Below are positions 38,072 to 47,497 of a stretch of 64,000 nt of DNA, piece after piece. Below the pieces are notes generated by a model. The model had not been told where the DNA came from, did not search any database, and saw only the letters and a list, made by a program, of their open reading frames with translations. Numbering within the stretch: position 1 is the first letter of the stretch; the number at the start of each line of letters is the position of its first letter. The stretch comes from DATFDN01 sp963756495. GTDB taxonomy: Bacteria; Pseudomonadota; Alphaproteobacteria; Acetobacterales; Acetobacteraceae. The stretch spans positions 62,001-126,000 of the forward strand of contig CAVWNS010000009.1 of assembly GCA_963756495.1 (NCBI GenBank). Reading direction: 5' to 3'. A program made the position numbers and the translations under genes.

Positions 38072-40687
38072 ATGCCCGACCACGCCCATCCCGCCCCGCC
38101 TCATGAGGTCCGGCTCGCCGATTACCAACCGCCTGCGTTCCTCATCGACCGCGTGGCGCTTGCGTTCGAGCTGGACGAGACGGCGACCCGGGTGCGGTCC
38201 CGCCTGAGCGTGCGGCGCAATCCGGCGTCCGCGCCCGGCCCGCTCCGCTTGGACGGCGCCGGCCAGCCGATCGCGCGTATTGCCATCGACGGCGAGGCGC
38301 TCGGGGCGAACCGATACGAGACAACGCCCGACTCCCTCAATATTCCCGACCCGCCGGACGCCTTCACTCTGGAGATCGAGACCCAGATCAATCCGCGCGA
38401 GAACACCGAACTGTCAGGGCTCTACCTCTCCAACGGCGCCTTCTTCACCCAGTGCGAGGCGGAGGGATTCCGGCGCATCACCTACTTCCCCGACCGCCCG
38501 GACGTGATGGCCCGCTTCGACGTCGCCGTCACGGCAGATGCCGCGCGCTGTCCGGTGATGCTGTCGAACGGCAATCCGGGCACGGTGGAAGCGCTGGCAA
38601 ACGGAAGGCACCGGGTCACCTGGACCGACCCGCATCCCAAGCCCTGTTACCTGTTCGCGCTTGTCGCCGGCGATCTGGTGTCGGTGACGGACAGCTTCAC
38701 CACGATGTCCGGCCGCACGGTCGCGCTCGGCATTTGGGTCCGGCGCGGCGACGAGGACAGCTGCGCGCACGCCATGCGCTCGCTGAAGGCGGCGATGGCG
38801 TGGGACGAGGCGGCGTTCGGCCTGGAATACGACCTCGACGTGTTCAACGTTGCCGCCGTGTCGGACTTCAACATGGGCGCGATGGAGAACAAGGGGCTCA
38901 ACGTCTTCAACACGAAATACGTGCTGGCCCGACCCGAGACCGCGACGGACGGCGACTACCAGGGCATCGAGTCCGTGATCGCGCACGAGTATTTCCACAA
39001 CTGGACCGGCAACCGCGTCACCTGCCGCGACTGGTTCCAGCTGTCGCTGAAGGAGGGACTGACGGTCTATCGCGACCAGGAATTCTCGATGGACCAGGGA
39101 AGCCGCGCGGTGAAGCGCATCGGCGACGTGCGCGCGCTGCGCGCCGGGCAATTCCGCGAGGATGCCGGCCCGCTTGCCCATCCTGTGCAGCCCGACCGCT
39201 ACATCGCGATCGACAATTTCTACACCGCGACGGTCTACAACAAGGGCGCCGAGGTGATCCGCATGATGGCGACCATCATCGGGCGGGAGAACTTCCGGCG
39301 CGGCATGGACCTCTATTTCGCGCGCCACGACAACCAGGCGGTAACGATCGAGGACTTCGTGCGCTGCATGGAGGACGCGTCGGGCACGGATCTCGCGCCG
39401 TTCCGCCTGTGGTACCATCAGGCCGGCACGCCGGAGCTGGACGTCTCGGATTCCTACGACGAAGCCGCGCACCGCTACACGCTGCATCTGCGCCAGAGCG
39501 TCGCGCCCACGCCGAACCAGCCGACCAAGCAGGCGGCGGTGATCCCGGTCGCGACCGGACTGCTGGGCGCGGATGGGCGGGAGATCGCGCCCACGCGGGT
39601 GCTGATGCTGAGCGAGGCCGCGCGGGATTTCCACTTCGACGAGATTCCGGGCCGGCCCGTGCCGTCACTGCTGCGCGGCTTCTCGGCGCCGGTGCGGCTG
39701 CGCGGCATCGCGCCCGACCAGCTCCGCTTCCTCGCTACCCACGACACCGACCCGTTCGTCCGCTGGGACTCGGGTCAGCAATACGCGACCGGCGTGCTGC
39801 TCGACATGGCCGGGGCGTGGCGGCGGGGGCAGGCGCTGGACGTGGCGCCCGGCCTGATCGGGGCGGTCTCCGCGACGCTTGACCGTGGCGATGAGGACAG
39901 CGCCTTTGCGGCCGAGGCGCTGATCCTGCCCTCGGAGGCGTTCCTGTTCGACCAGATGGCGGTGGCCGACGTCGATGCGATCCATGCCGCCCGGCAGGCC
40001 GCGCGCGTCGCCATCGCCGTCGCGCTCCGTGACAAGCTGCGCGCGACCTACGACCAGATGGGCGATACCGGGCCGTATCGCATCGACGGCGGCGCCATCG
40101 GCCGGCGCGCGCTGCGCAATGCCTGTCTCGCCTATCTGGCGGCCGATGGCGGGGCAGAGTGCGCACGTCTGGCCAAGGCGCAGTTCGACGCCGGCGCCAA
40201 CATGACCGATGTGCTGGCCGCCCTGGCCGCGCTGGCCGGGATCGACCGTGCAGAGCGCGAGACCGCGCTGGCCACGTTCTATGCCAAGTGGCGGCAGGAC
40301 GCGTTGGTGCTCGACAAGTGGTTCGCGATCCAGGCCATCTCGCCCCTGCCCGGCACGGCGCACGCGGTCCGCGCCCTGGCCGCGCATCCCGATTTCGACC
40401 TGCGCAACCCGAACCGCGTGCGCGCGCTGGCCGGCAGCTTCGCCGCCAACCAGGTGCGCTTCCACGACGCGACCGGCGAGGGCTACCGGTTCCTCGCCGA
40501 CATCATCATCCAGCTCGACCCGACGAACCCACAGGTGGCGGCACGCATCTCCACCCCGCTCGGCCAATGGCGCCGCCTCGATCCGCCGCGCGCCGCCCAG
40601 ATGCAGGCGGAACTGCGCCGCATTCAGGCATCGCCCGCGCTGTCCAAGAACACGTTGGAGATGGTCGAGCGGAGCTTGGCCGGGTAG
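38072..40687 (+). CDS. pepN: aminopeptidase N
   Basis: M1-family zinc aminopeptidase, 871 residues, cytosolic peptide turnover. Exopeptidase motif FNMGAMENKGLNVFNTKY and zinc motif IAHEYFHNWTGNRVTCRDW (HExxH as HEYFH plus downstream Glu in LKEGLTVYRDQEF) are intact. The C-terminal superhelical domain (alpha-helical, DUF3458 type) runs to the end ALSKNTLEMVERSLAG. The gammaproteobacterial-type PepN length and order fit. The start is ATG 38072 (MPDHAHPAPPHEVRLADYQ), 19 bp after a GGAG-like site upstream. The longer frame upstream is antisense to the MBL gene. Confidence 0.95.
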   Translation: MPDHAHPAPPHEVRLADYQPPAFLIDRVALAFELDETATRVRSRLSVRRNPASAPGPLRLDGAGQPIARIAIDGEALGANRYETTPDSLNIPDPPDAFTLEIETQINPRENTELSGLYLSNGAFFTQCEAEGFRRITYFPDRPDVMARFDVAVTADAARCPVMLSNGNPGTVEALANGRHRVTWTDPHPKPCYLFALVAGDLVSVTDSFTTMSGRTVALGIWVRRGDEDSCAHAMRSLKAAMAWDEAAFGLEYDLDVFNVAAVSDFNMGAMENKGLNVFNTKYVLARPETATDGDYQGIESVIAHEYFHNWTGNRVTCRDWFQLSLKEGLTVYRDQEFSMDQGSRAVKRIGDVRALRAGQFREDAGPLAHPVQPDRYIAIDNFYTATVYNKGAEVIRMMATIIGRENFRRGMDLYFARHDNQAVTIEDFVRCMEDASGTDLAPFRLWYHQAGTPELDVSDSYDEAAHRYTLHLRQSVAPTPNQPTKQAAVIPVATGLLGADGREIAPTRVLMLSEAARDFHFDEIPGRPVPSLLRGFSAPVRLRGIAPDQLRFLATHDTDPFVRWDSGQQYATGVLLDMAGAWRRGQALDVAPGLIGAVSATLDRGDEDSAFAAEALILPSEAFLFDQMAVADVDAIHAARQAARVAIAVALRDKLRATYDQMGDTGPYRIDGGAIGRRALRNACLAYLAADGGAECARLAKAQFDAGANMTDVLAALAALAGIDRAERETALATFYAKWRQDALVLDKWFAIQAISPLPGTAHAVRALAAHPDFDLRNPNRVRALAGSFAANQVRFHDATGEGYRFLADIIIQLDPTNPQVAARISTPLGQWRRLDPPRAAQMQAELRRIQASPALSKNTLEMVERSLAG

Positions 40688-40773
40688 CTGCAAGATGGCC
40701 GCGGTCATGGCTCATTCCGGCGGCTCCACATCATCCGGGGGCTCGACATCGTCCTGTTCCCGATGCCGAGGCG

Positions 40774-42437
40774 CTAGCCCGCATTTCTCACGGAGGGTAG
40801 GTGCATCGGGGCTCTGAATTGGCGAAAGTTCTTCTGCGACAAAGCCTTATCGCTGAGCAGAGGAAACCCCGATGCCGACAGAGTGTAGCCCGATGCTGTT
40901 CGATTTTGCACGAGTGGAAGGCCGCGCCGTGGCGGCCTCGTTTGATGGCGGGCGGATCACGTCCGACGCCGGTGCGCTGCTCTTGGGTGCCACGGACCGG
41001 GTCGTCGGGCTGACCCGACGCTTGGCCGCCTGCTTCACTGATGTCCGCAATCCAGCCTTGGTTGAGCACGACGTCGAGACACTGGTAATGCAGCGGATCG
41101 TCGGCTTCGCGCTCGGCTACGAGGACCTGATCGATCACGACGAGCTGCGCCATGACCCGGTGATGGCGGTGCTGGCCGGCAAGCTCGCCGCACGGCGATC
41201 CGATTGCGCGCCGCTGGCGGGCAAGAGCACGCTGAACCGGCTGGAGCTGAGCCGGCCCGAACCGTCGCGCTACGCCCGGCTAGCCGCCGACACGGATGCG
41301 ATCGAGACGCTGTTCGTCGACCTGTTCCTCGATGCGCACGAGAAGGCGCCGGCGCAGATTACGCTCGATCTCGACGCCACCGACGATCCGCTGCATGGCC
41401 ACCAGGAAGGCCGGTTTTTCCATGGCTACATCTGGGACTGCTACTGCTATCTGCCGCTCTATGTGTTCTGCGGGCGGCATCTGTTGGCCGCCAAGCTGCG
41501 ACGCTCGAACATCGATGCATCCGCCGGATCGGTGGACGAGATCGGGCGGATCGTCCGCCGCATCCGCGCGCGCTGGCCACGTGTGCGCATTTTGCTGCGC
41601 GCCGATAGCGGTTTCGCCCGCGAGGCGCTGATGGTGTGGTGCGAGGCCAACCGGGTCGATTATCTGTTCGGTCTGGCGCGCAACGCCCGTCTTGCGGGCG
41701 AGATCGAGGCGGAGATGGCGGCCGCCCGTGCCGAGGCCGAGGCGAGCGGCAAGCCCGCCCGCCGCTTCCGTGACTTCCGATGGTCGACACGGGACAGCTG
41801 GAGCCGCCGGCGGCGCGTGATCGGCAAGGCCGAATGGACCGGCGGGGAGGCCAATCCGCGCCTCGTCGTGACCTCCCTCAGGGCCAAGGCGGCCGAGGCG
41901 CGGCATCTCTATGAGGCGATCTACTGCGCGCGCGGCGAGATGGAAAACCGCATCAAGGAGTGCCAGCTCGATCTGTTCGCTGACCGCACGTCGGCCGCCA
42001 CCATGCGCGCCAACCAGTTGCGCCTGTGGCTCGCCTCCGCCGCCTACGTGCTGCTCTGCGCGCTGCGCCGGATCGGGCTGGCGCACACCCAGTTCGCCAC
42101 CGCGACCTGCGGCACGATCCGGCTCCGGCTGCTGAAGATCGGCGCGCTCGTCCGCATCAGCGTCCGCCGGATCAGCATTGCCATGGCCTCCGCCTGCCCC
42201 TGGCAGCACGAGTTCGCCCTGGCCCACGCCATGCTGCAATAAGGCAGCCGACGGATCACCACGAAGCAGACACCGCAAGCCGCCAACCCCGGCCGCCAAC
42301 GCTGCCCCAAGGACGGCGCCCCCAATCGCGTGCGGATCTCGGCCGTTTTAATCAGGCGCCACACCGAAACAAGCCGCACCGCCTCAGCCGCCCCCAAACC
42401 AAACCGCCCGTCGATGCCGGTGAGAAATGCGGGCTAG
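40774..42437 (+). mobile_element. IS1380-family insertion sequence
   Basis: About 1.66 kb, bounded by a perfect 18-bp terminal inverted repeat: CTAGCCCGCATTTCTCAC at 40774-40791 and its complement at 42420-42437. It carries one transposase gene. No direct target duplication was found around the ends (left flank GGCG). The right end has been invaded by the neighbouring IS630-type element at the TA of the terminal CTAG. Confidence 0.88.
40872..42242 (+). CDS. IS1380 family transposase
   Basis: DDE transposase, 456 residues, starting MPTECSPMLFDFARVEGRAV. Acidic catalytic residues appear in ITLDLDATDDPLHGHQEG, RILLRADSGFAREALM and CARGEMENRIKECQLDL (DDE). The frame is unbroken and the terminal repeats are intact on the left side, so the enzyme looks functional. 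A ribosome-site-like GAGGAAA precedes the ATG. Confidence 0.92.
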   Translation: MPTECSPMLFDFARVEGRAVAASFDGGRITSDAGALLLGATDRVVGLTRRLAACFTDVRNPALVEHDVETLVMQRIVGFALGYEDLIDHDELRHDPVMAVLAGKLAARRSDCAPLAGKSTLNRLELSRPEPSRYARLAADTDAIETLFVDLFLDAHEKAPAQITLDLDATDDPLHGHQEGRFFHGYIWDCYCYLPLYVFCGRHLLAAKLRRSNIDASAGSVDEIGRIVRRIRARWPRVRILLRADSGFAREALMVWCEANRVDYLFGLARNARLAGEIEAEMAAARAEAEASGKPARRFRDFRWSTRDSWSRRRRVIGKAEWTGGEANPRLVVTSLRAKAAEARHLYEAIYCARGEMENRIKECQLDLFADRTSAATMRANQLRLWLASAAYVLLCALRRIGLAHTQFATATCGTIRLRLLKIGALVRISVRRISIAMASACPWQHEFALAHAMLQ

Positions 42438-43653
42438 TATTTTGTCAGTCGTCAAGTGATGGGTAGAGGCTTCGGAGTTTGGTGCGGGCCTGGCCGGTGG
42501 TGAAGTGCCAGTTGACCTTGGCTTGCCCGGCGTTGCGCTGGTCCTCCCATTGCGCGACGTGGCGGCGGAGCGTCTCGTGCTGGGCGATGCGGCGAGCGAG
42601 GCATTGCCGCGCTAGCGCGCTGAACTCGATTTCGGCCATGTTGAGCCACGATCCATGCTTGGGCGTGTGGTGGAGTTCAATGCGCTCGGCCAGGCGCCTG
42701 GCCTCCTCGGGCGGGAACGCCTCGTAGAGGCTGGCGAGCGAGTGAGTGTTGAGCTGGTCCATGACCAGCACCACGCGCTCGGCGTCATGGTATGGCCCCT
42801 CGAGCAGGTCGCGCACGAAGCTGGCCCAGTCGCCGCGGCGGCGGTGCTCGGTCACGGCCACATGCCGCCAGCCGGCGAGCGGCTCAGTGGCGAGGAACAG
42901 GCTGGCCACGCCGTTGCGAACATAGACGTGGTCGAAGCGTTCAACCGCGCCAGGCCGTGTCGGCAGGGGTTCGCGCGTTTCGCCGACCAGTTGCTTGAAA
43001 GTCTCGTCGAGGCAGACCACCGGCCGCTTCGCGTCGTAGGGACGGCTGTAGACCTCCAGCACGTCTTCCATGTGGAAGACGAACTCCGCCGAGTGCTTCG
43101 GCGGGATGCACCACATCCGCCTCAGGTGCGGCTTGAGGGCGTTTTTTTGAGCGTCTGGCGCACCGTTTCGTGCGAGAGCGCGTCGGTGTGCTGCAACTCG
43201 ACCATGCGCCGCGCCAGCAGGCGCAAGGTCCAGCGCCCGCACCCTTGCGGCGGCGCGGAGCAGGCCAGCGCAATGAGGTGCGCCTCCTGCGCGCCGTCGA
43301 GTGCGCGCGTATAGACCCGCTTACCCCCGCGATACGGGCTCAGCGCGGCTGCCAGGCCCTCCTCCACGAAGCGCCGCCGCACCCGCTCTATCGTGGCCAC
43401 CCCGATCCCGACCGCCTCCGCGGTCCGCTCGTCCGTCCCCGCCGGGCCACCCTCCGCCGCGTCGGCCTTGAGCAGCATCTGAGCGTGCTTGAGCTTGCGA
43501 ACATCCGCCTTGCCACGCGACAACAGCGCCGCGAGCTCCTCGCGCTCCATCACTGTCAGTGTCACCCGATACTTCTTCATCGCACGCCTCCGGCAATGGC
43601 TTCACCGCCAAAGCCAGAACGCACGGCCCCTCAAATCAGCTATGACGGAGCAC
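42437..43653 (-). mobile_element. IS630-family insertion sequence
   Basis: About 1.2 kb flanked by TA dinucleotides (42435-42436 and 43654-43655), as expected for TA-targeting IS630 elements. The ends form only a weak inverted repeat (GTATTTTGTCA on the left, GTGCTCCGTCA read inward on the right). Removing the element with one TA rebuilds the terminal CTAG of the adjoining IS1380 element, so the insertion went into its right end. Confidence 0.72.
42445..43580 (-). CDS. IS630 transposase, two overlapping frames
   Basis: OrfA (43580-43122, 152 residues, starts MKKYRVTLTVMEREELAALL) holds the helix-turn-helix part; orfB holds the DDE catalytic core (VVCLDETFKQLVGE, ERVVLVMDQLNTHSLASL, TPKHGSWLNMAEIEFSAL). 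The frames meet at a run of seven A followed by C on the coding strand (plus-strand T at 43142-43148). A -1 slip there gives a single protein of about 378 residues. The layout is typical of IS630 elements that use programmed frameshifting. Confidence 0.88.
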
Positions 43654-43716
43654 TAGGGGCCCGGATCGTCCCGGTTGTGCTTGACCCGAGTCCGCGCGAC
43701 TTGCGACTGGTTGCGC

Positions 43717-44487
43717 ATGGCCCTCTGGCGTCGCCGCCGCGCGTGGATCGTTGGCTGGATCATTGCTCTCCTGATCGCCTATCCCGGGACGGGCGCGCTG
43801 GCCCAGGTGGCGGGCCAGACCGGCCCCCATATCCTCGCCGCCCCCCGCGCGGCGGTGCGCCAGGCCCCGGCCCGGCCAAGCCCAGCGAAGACGCACGTGC
43901 CCGCGCCGAAGCCGGGCAGGGCGCCGCACCCCGTCTTCCTCCCGCTACCGCCCAAGGCGCCCAGCGGCGAGCACGCCGGGGCCGGCGAGACCGCGGGGGA
44001 GAGCAAGACCGCGGTTGCCAAGCCACTCCCCGCGCCGGATCAAACGGCCAAGGGCAGCGTGACCGGGCTGCCGCTGCCGCGCTTTGCCGCGCTGCGCGCC
44101 GACGAAGTCAATCTGCGGGCAGGGCCTGGCCAGCGCTTCCCGATCGAGTGGCTCTACAAGCGGCGCGGACTGCCGGTGCAGATCGAACGAGAATTCGAGG
44201 TCTGGCGCCTCGTCACGGTGCCCGACGGCGCGAAGGGCTGGGTACACGAGGCGACGCTCGTGGGGCGCCGGGATCTTCTCGTTTCGGGTGGCGACCGGAT
44301 ACTGCGTGCGAGCGCGGCGGATAACGCGCGCGCGGTCGCCATCCTCAAGCCCGGCGTTGTCGGCCGCATCCGCGACTGCGCGGCCGGCGCCGAATGGTGC
44401 CGGGTGCAGGTCGGTGACTACCGCGGCTGGCTCCGCCGCAGCGATTTCTGGGGCGCACTGCCCGGCGAGGCTATCGCGCCGAGCTGA
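43717..44487 (+). CDS. SH3-like domain protein, exported
   Basis: 256 residues. After a membrane/signal segment (AWIVGWIIALLIAYPGTGAL) comes a Pro/Ala-rich linker, then two bacterial SH3-like repeats: DEVNLRAGPGQRFPIEWLYK with GAKGWVHEATLVGRRDLLV, and RASAADNARAVAILKPGVVG with GDYRGWLRRSDFWG. It belongs to the COG3807-type SH3 family, thought to act in the periplasm at the cell wall. ATG 43717 follows the IS630 element by 63 bp; the upstream frame lies partly within that element. An ISAs1-type element begins 8 bp after its stop. Confidence 0.82.
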   Translation: MALWRRRRAWIVGWIIALLIAYPGTGALAQVAGQTGPHILAAPRAAVRQAPARPSPAKTHVPAPKPGRAPHPVFLPLPPKAPSGEHAGAGETAGESKTAVAKPLPAPDQTAKGSVTGLPLPRFAALRADEVNLRAGPGQRFPIEWLYKRRGLPVQIEREFEVWRLVTVPDGAKGWVHEATLVGRRDLLVSGGDRILRASAADNARAVAILKPGVVGRIRDCAAGAEWCRVQVGDYRGWLRRSDFWGALPGEAIAPS

Positions 44488-44495
44488 CTGGCGCG

Positions 44496-45721
44496 CAGGG
44501 GAATCGCTTGAAGGTCACTGAGCTGTTCTGGTGATGAGGGCGCGACGGTAGCTTTGGTCCCAGGCTGCGGTTTTGCGTCTGACCGTGAGGCTGTCCTTGC
44601 CTGGGGCGGCGCGGATGAGGTTCATCGCCATGTGCTTGATGGTGGCCATGTTTTTCGGTCCATGCTGCGGTCCGCAGGCGCATCAGATCGTCGTGGAACA
44701 CCACGTCGAGCACCCAATGCAAGCGGTTCTCAATACCCCAGTGCGCCCGCACGGCGCGCGCAAGCATTCGGGCGTCCATGGCCAGCGACGACAGGAAGAA
44801 GCGGCGTGCCGTGGTGGTTGTGCCGTCCCGCTCGACGGTTGCCTCGACCATGGCGATGGCGCGCAGGCCGGGGAAGCGTGGCTCGCCCGGGAAGCGCCGC
44901 TCGGTGGTCAGCCAGTCCACGTCATAGCTGAGCCCGTGGCGGCGGGTCTCGATGCGGCCGTGGTCGGCGTCGATGGTCTCGAACGCCTCGCCACGGCGTT
45001 CGGTGGGGGTTTCGAAGAACGTTTCCACCTCGTCGGCCAGGCTGCGCTGATTGTCCTTGAGCGCCAGCAGGTAGTCTGCGCCGCGGTCGATGACTGCCTG
45101 AGCGATCTTGGTCTGGCATCCCATCGCATCGATGGTGACCAAGGCGCCAGTCAGGTGGAGGCGTCCAGCAGCAGCGGGATGGCGACGATCTCGTTGGACT
45201 TCGTGCCGACCGCCTGCTGGCCCAGCACGAGCCGCTGGCGCGCCGCCCAGGCGCTGACGACGTGCAACGGATGCGCGTCGCCGCGCCGGGCCCGCCGCGA
45301 GGTCTTGCCGTCGATGGCGACGATATCCGGCGCGTCCTCGCGCAAGCCCTCGACCCAGGCGGTGAAGCATTCGCAGAACAGGCCGGGATCAAGCGCATTC
45401 ATCACGTCGTTGAGCGTGTCGTGCGACGGGATGCCTCGCTTAAACGGCAGCAGGGTCCGTAGAAACGCGAGCTTCTTGCGGCCCCAGACCCACATCGCGA
45501 CGAAGTCCTCGGCCCCGGCCAGCGTCGCGCACACAACGACCCGCATGACCTCGGGCAGCGGATAAACCACCTTGCCGGGCTGACGCGGATCGTCGAGCGC
45601 CGAAAAATGGTCGAGCAGAGCCGGGCCAGCCATCGGGAAACCTCCTCAGGAGAGGTCTCCCACGATTCAGATTTCACGCCGCGCCGGAATCCCCCCTCGC
45701 CCGGTTCAAGCGATTGCCCAG
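44496..45721 (-). mobile_element. ISAs1-family insertion sequence
   Basis: About 1.23 kb with imperfect terminal inverted repeats: CAGGGGAATCGCTTGAA inward from 44496 and CTGGGCAATCGCTTGAA inward from 45721 (complement). No flanking direct repeat is seen (left flank CTGGCGCG, right flank CACGAGCA). It abuts a truncated serine hydrolase gene, and the missing part of that gene is not on the other side. Confidence 0.78.
44515..45633 (-). pseudogene. ISAs1 transposase with two frameshifts
   Basis: 372 residues if corrected. The N-terminal part (MAGPALLDHFSALDDPRQPG to VGTKSNEIVAIPLLLD) has the first Asp in DIVAIDGKTSRR. After a break near 45160 (best explained as one deleted base) the frame continues LHLTGALVTIDAMGCQTKIA (second Asp) and AHWGIENRLHWVLDVVFHDD (Glu). 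A second break near 44675 (one extra base) leads to NMATIKHMAMNLIRAAPGKD and a stop at 44515. All catalytic residues survive, but the frame is broken, so the element is probably not autonomous. Confidence 0.8.
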
Positions 45722-46378
45722 CACGAGCAGCCCGAAACCAAGATTGGCATACTCGAATTGCGCTCCGGGGAAGTAGCGCGGCGGCACCGTGGACAAGGCC
45801 GCGTAGAGCTGTGCCACGGTGTAGTCGGCGAACGGGTTGGCTGGGTCCTTCGGGCGGAAATTGCCGGGCATGCTGGGCAGGCCGGACGTATCGGTCACCA
45901 GGTCGAGCAGCGTAATCGGCTGGCCATCGAATTCGAGGGGCCGGCCCTCGGCGGGGAGATATTTCGCCACCGGATCCGTCAGGGCCACCTCGCCGCGCTG
46001 CGCCGCGTCAGCCAAAAGCAATGCGGTGAACACCTTGGTGATGGACCCGATCTCGAAGACGGCATCGCCGTCCAGCTTCCGCCCGTCGTCCGCGCCGGAC
46101 TGCCCGACCGTGACGAGCTTGGTGCCACTCGCGTCGACCGTCCCGGCGATGTAGCCGACGCTGTCCCGGCCGACATCGACCCGCTCGACCAACAATGTCC
46201 GCAACGCCTCCGACGACGGTCCGGTCTCCCCCGAGAGTTTGGGATTTCCGCTCGCCGGCGGCGCCATCAGCGGCACGATGCCTTGCGAACGGGCACCCAT
46301 GGGAACCATCGGGGCCGCCATGGCCGTAAGGAGCAAGCTCCGACGGTCAAGCAGCACCGGTTTGCCCTTTTGTTCCAT
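45674..46378 (-). pseudogene. serine hydrolase (beta-lactamase/AmpC-like), 3'-truncated by IS
   Basis: The first about 220 residues of a class C beta-lactamase-family serine hydrolase (penicillin-binding-protein-like). N-terminal signal (DRRSLLLTAMAAPMVPMGAR) and the nucleophile motif S-x-x-K in FEIGSITKVFTALLLADA are intact, and Y-x-N is seen as FEYANLGFGLLVLG. The C-terminal third with the K/H-T-G motif is missing. The frame ends in about 13 codons contributed by the ISAs1 end. Substrate unknown; esterase or peptidase roles are as likely as beta-lactam hydrolysis. Confidence 0.85.
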
Positions 46379-46541
46379 GCGCCCGCCCTGAACAGTGGCG
46401 CCGCAGCATCGCTGAAGTGAGGCAACCCTATCAAGGCCACGACGCGCCTTCAGCTTCCGGCAAACTGAAGCCTGGAAACCAAGTGCAATGACGCTGCCCT
46501 GCGAGAGTGAGCCGGACTTCTTGCCCCAGGTCCTGGCGCTC

Positions 46542-47032
46542 TCACGGGCGCGCCGCCTGCTCGATCAGTTCGGCGCTCACCTCGGGGATCGTCTTCAGGT
46601 GGATGTAGCCCTTGAACCCGTGCGCCTCGCGCAGCATCCGCGCGACGCGCAGGAGCCGCTCCATGGTGTACTCGGACGATCCGATGATGCCGGACGACAG
46701 GAACAGCCCCTCGATGTAGTTGCGCTTGTAAAGGCGAGGGTGAGATCGACGACCTCCCGCTCGGTGAAGCACGCGCGCCGCACGTTCGAGGAGCGCCGGT
46801 TGATGCATTAGGCGCAATCGTGGATGCAGGCGTTGGTGAGCAGGATCTTCAGCAGCGACACGCAGTGTCCGTCGGGCGTGTAGGAATGGCAGATGCCGTT
46901 GCCAGTGGACGAGCCGATCCCCCCGGCGCGCGAATCCCGCTTCTCGCCACCGGAGGACACGCAGGAGCCATCGTACTGCGCCCCGTCGGCCAGTAGCGCG
47001 AGCGTGTCCTTGATCTCCAGGTATCCAGGCAT
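46542..47032 (-). pseudogene. radical SAM DNA-repair-like protein, decayed
   Basis: N-terminal about 160 residues of a radical SAM protein of the 'putative DNA modification/repair' type. It opens MPGYLEIKDTLALLADGAQY, then GSCVSSGGEKRDS. The SAM cluster motif C-x-x-x-C-x-x-C is spoiled by a TAA stop at the Tyr position (TNACIHDCA-stop-CINRRSS). Further on, the frame shifts near 46730 (one base lost) before YKRNYIEGLFLSSGIIGSSE and GYIHLKTIPEVSAELIEQA, where homology ends. A typical member is more than twice as long. Clearly non-functional. Confidence 0.82.
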
Positions 47033-47311
47033 GTTCGTATTTTGTTCTTTTTCGTGGCCGCAGTCGAGCCGGCAAATTTCAGACACATCCGAGCCAAGCA
47101 TTCGCCTCACCGTCTCCGCATCATGTTTTCCGGAGCGAACAATGCGCGCGACGCCAGCCTCGGTTTCACCCTCGTCGGTGCCCTTGCCATGTGTCCACGG
47201 GCTCGGGAGCCATCACGGCGTCGCCCGCGATCCGCAAATCGACTCGGGTAACTGCGGACATCGTTGCCAGCAGCATCCGGGTGAACATCACGATTGAGGA
47301 GAGAGACAATC

Positions 47312-47455
47312 ATGCGATCCAAGCTGGCGGCCGTTTTCGCGCTGCTGATCACCTGCGGCCTGCTATCGGGCTGTGTCTTTGATCCTGACTGGGGTTGGGG
47401 TCACCACGGCGACCATCACGGCGAGCACCACGATGATCACCACGACCATTATTGA
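47312..47455 (+). CDS. 47-residue His-rich lipoprotein
   Basis: Very short gene, missed by length filters. ATG follows a strong ribosome site (GAGGAGAGA). The product has a positive N-terminus, a hydrophobic core (KLAAVFALLITCGLLSGC) with a lipobox (LSGC), then about 25 residues that are mostly His, Asp, Glu and Gly (pattern GHHGDHHGEHHDDHHD). A membrane-anchored, metal-binding (zinc, nickel or copper) role is inferred from composition only. A GC-rich hairpin follows the stop by 12 bp. No homolog is known to me. Confidence 0.75.
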   Translation: MRSKLAAVFALLITCGLLSGCVFDPDWGWGHHGDHHGEHHDDHHDHY

Positions 47456-47467
47456 GTGATTCTCGCG

Positions 47468-47493
47468 GCGGCCCCGGCTCCATGAGGGGCCGC
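47468..47493 (+). terminator. GC-rich hairpin after the His-rich lipoprotein
   Basis: Perfect 8-bp inverted repeat GCGGCCCC (47468-47475) and GGGGCCGC (47486-47493), loop of 10. It lacks a T-tract. Likely terminator of the mini-lipoprotein transcript, though in this GC-rich DNA such repeats also occur by chance. Confidence 0.45.
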
Positions 47494-47497
47494 TGCT

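Noticed and set aside
40770..40791. Target duplication for the IS1380 element
   Set aside because: Bases outside the 18-bp repeats (GGCG on the left, GGGC on the right after removing IS630) do not match.
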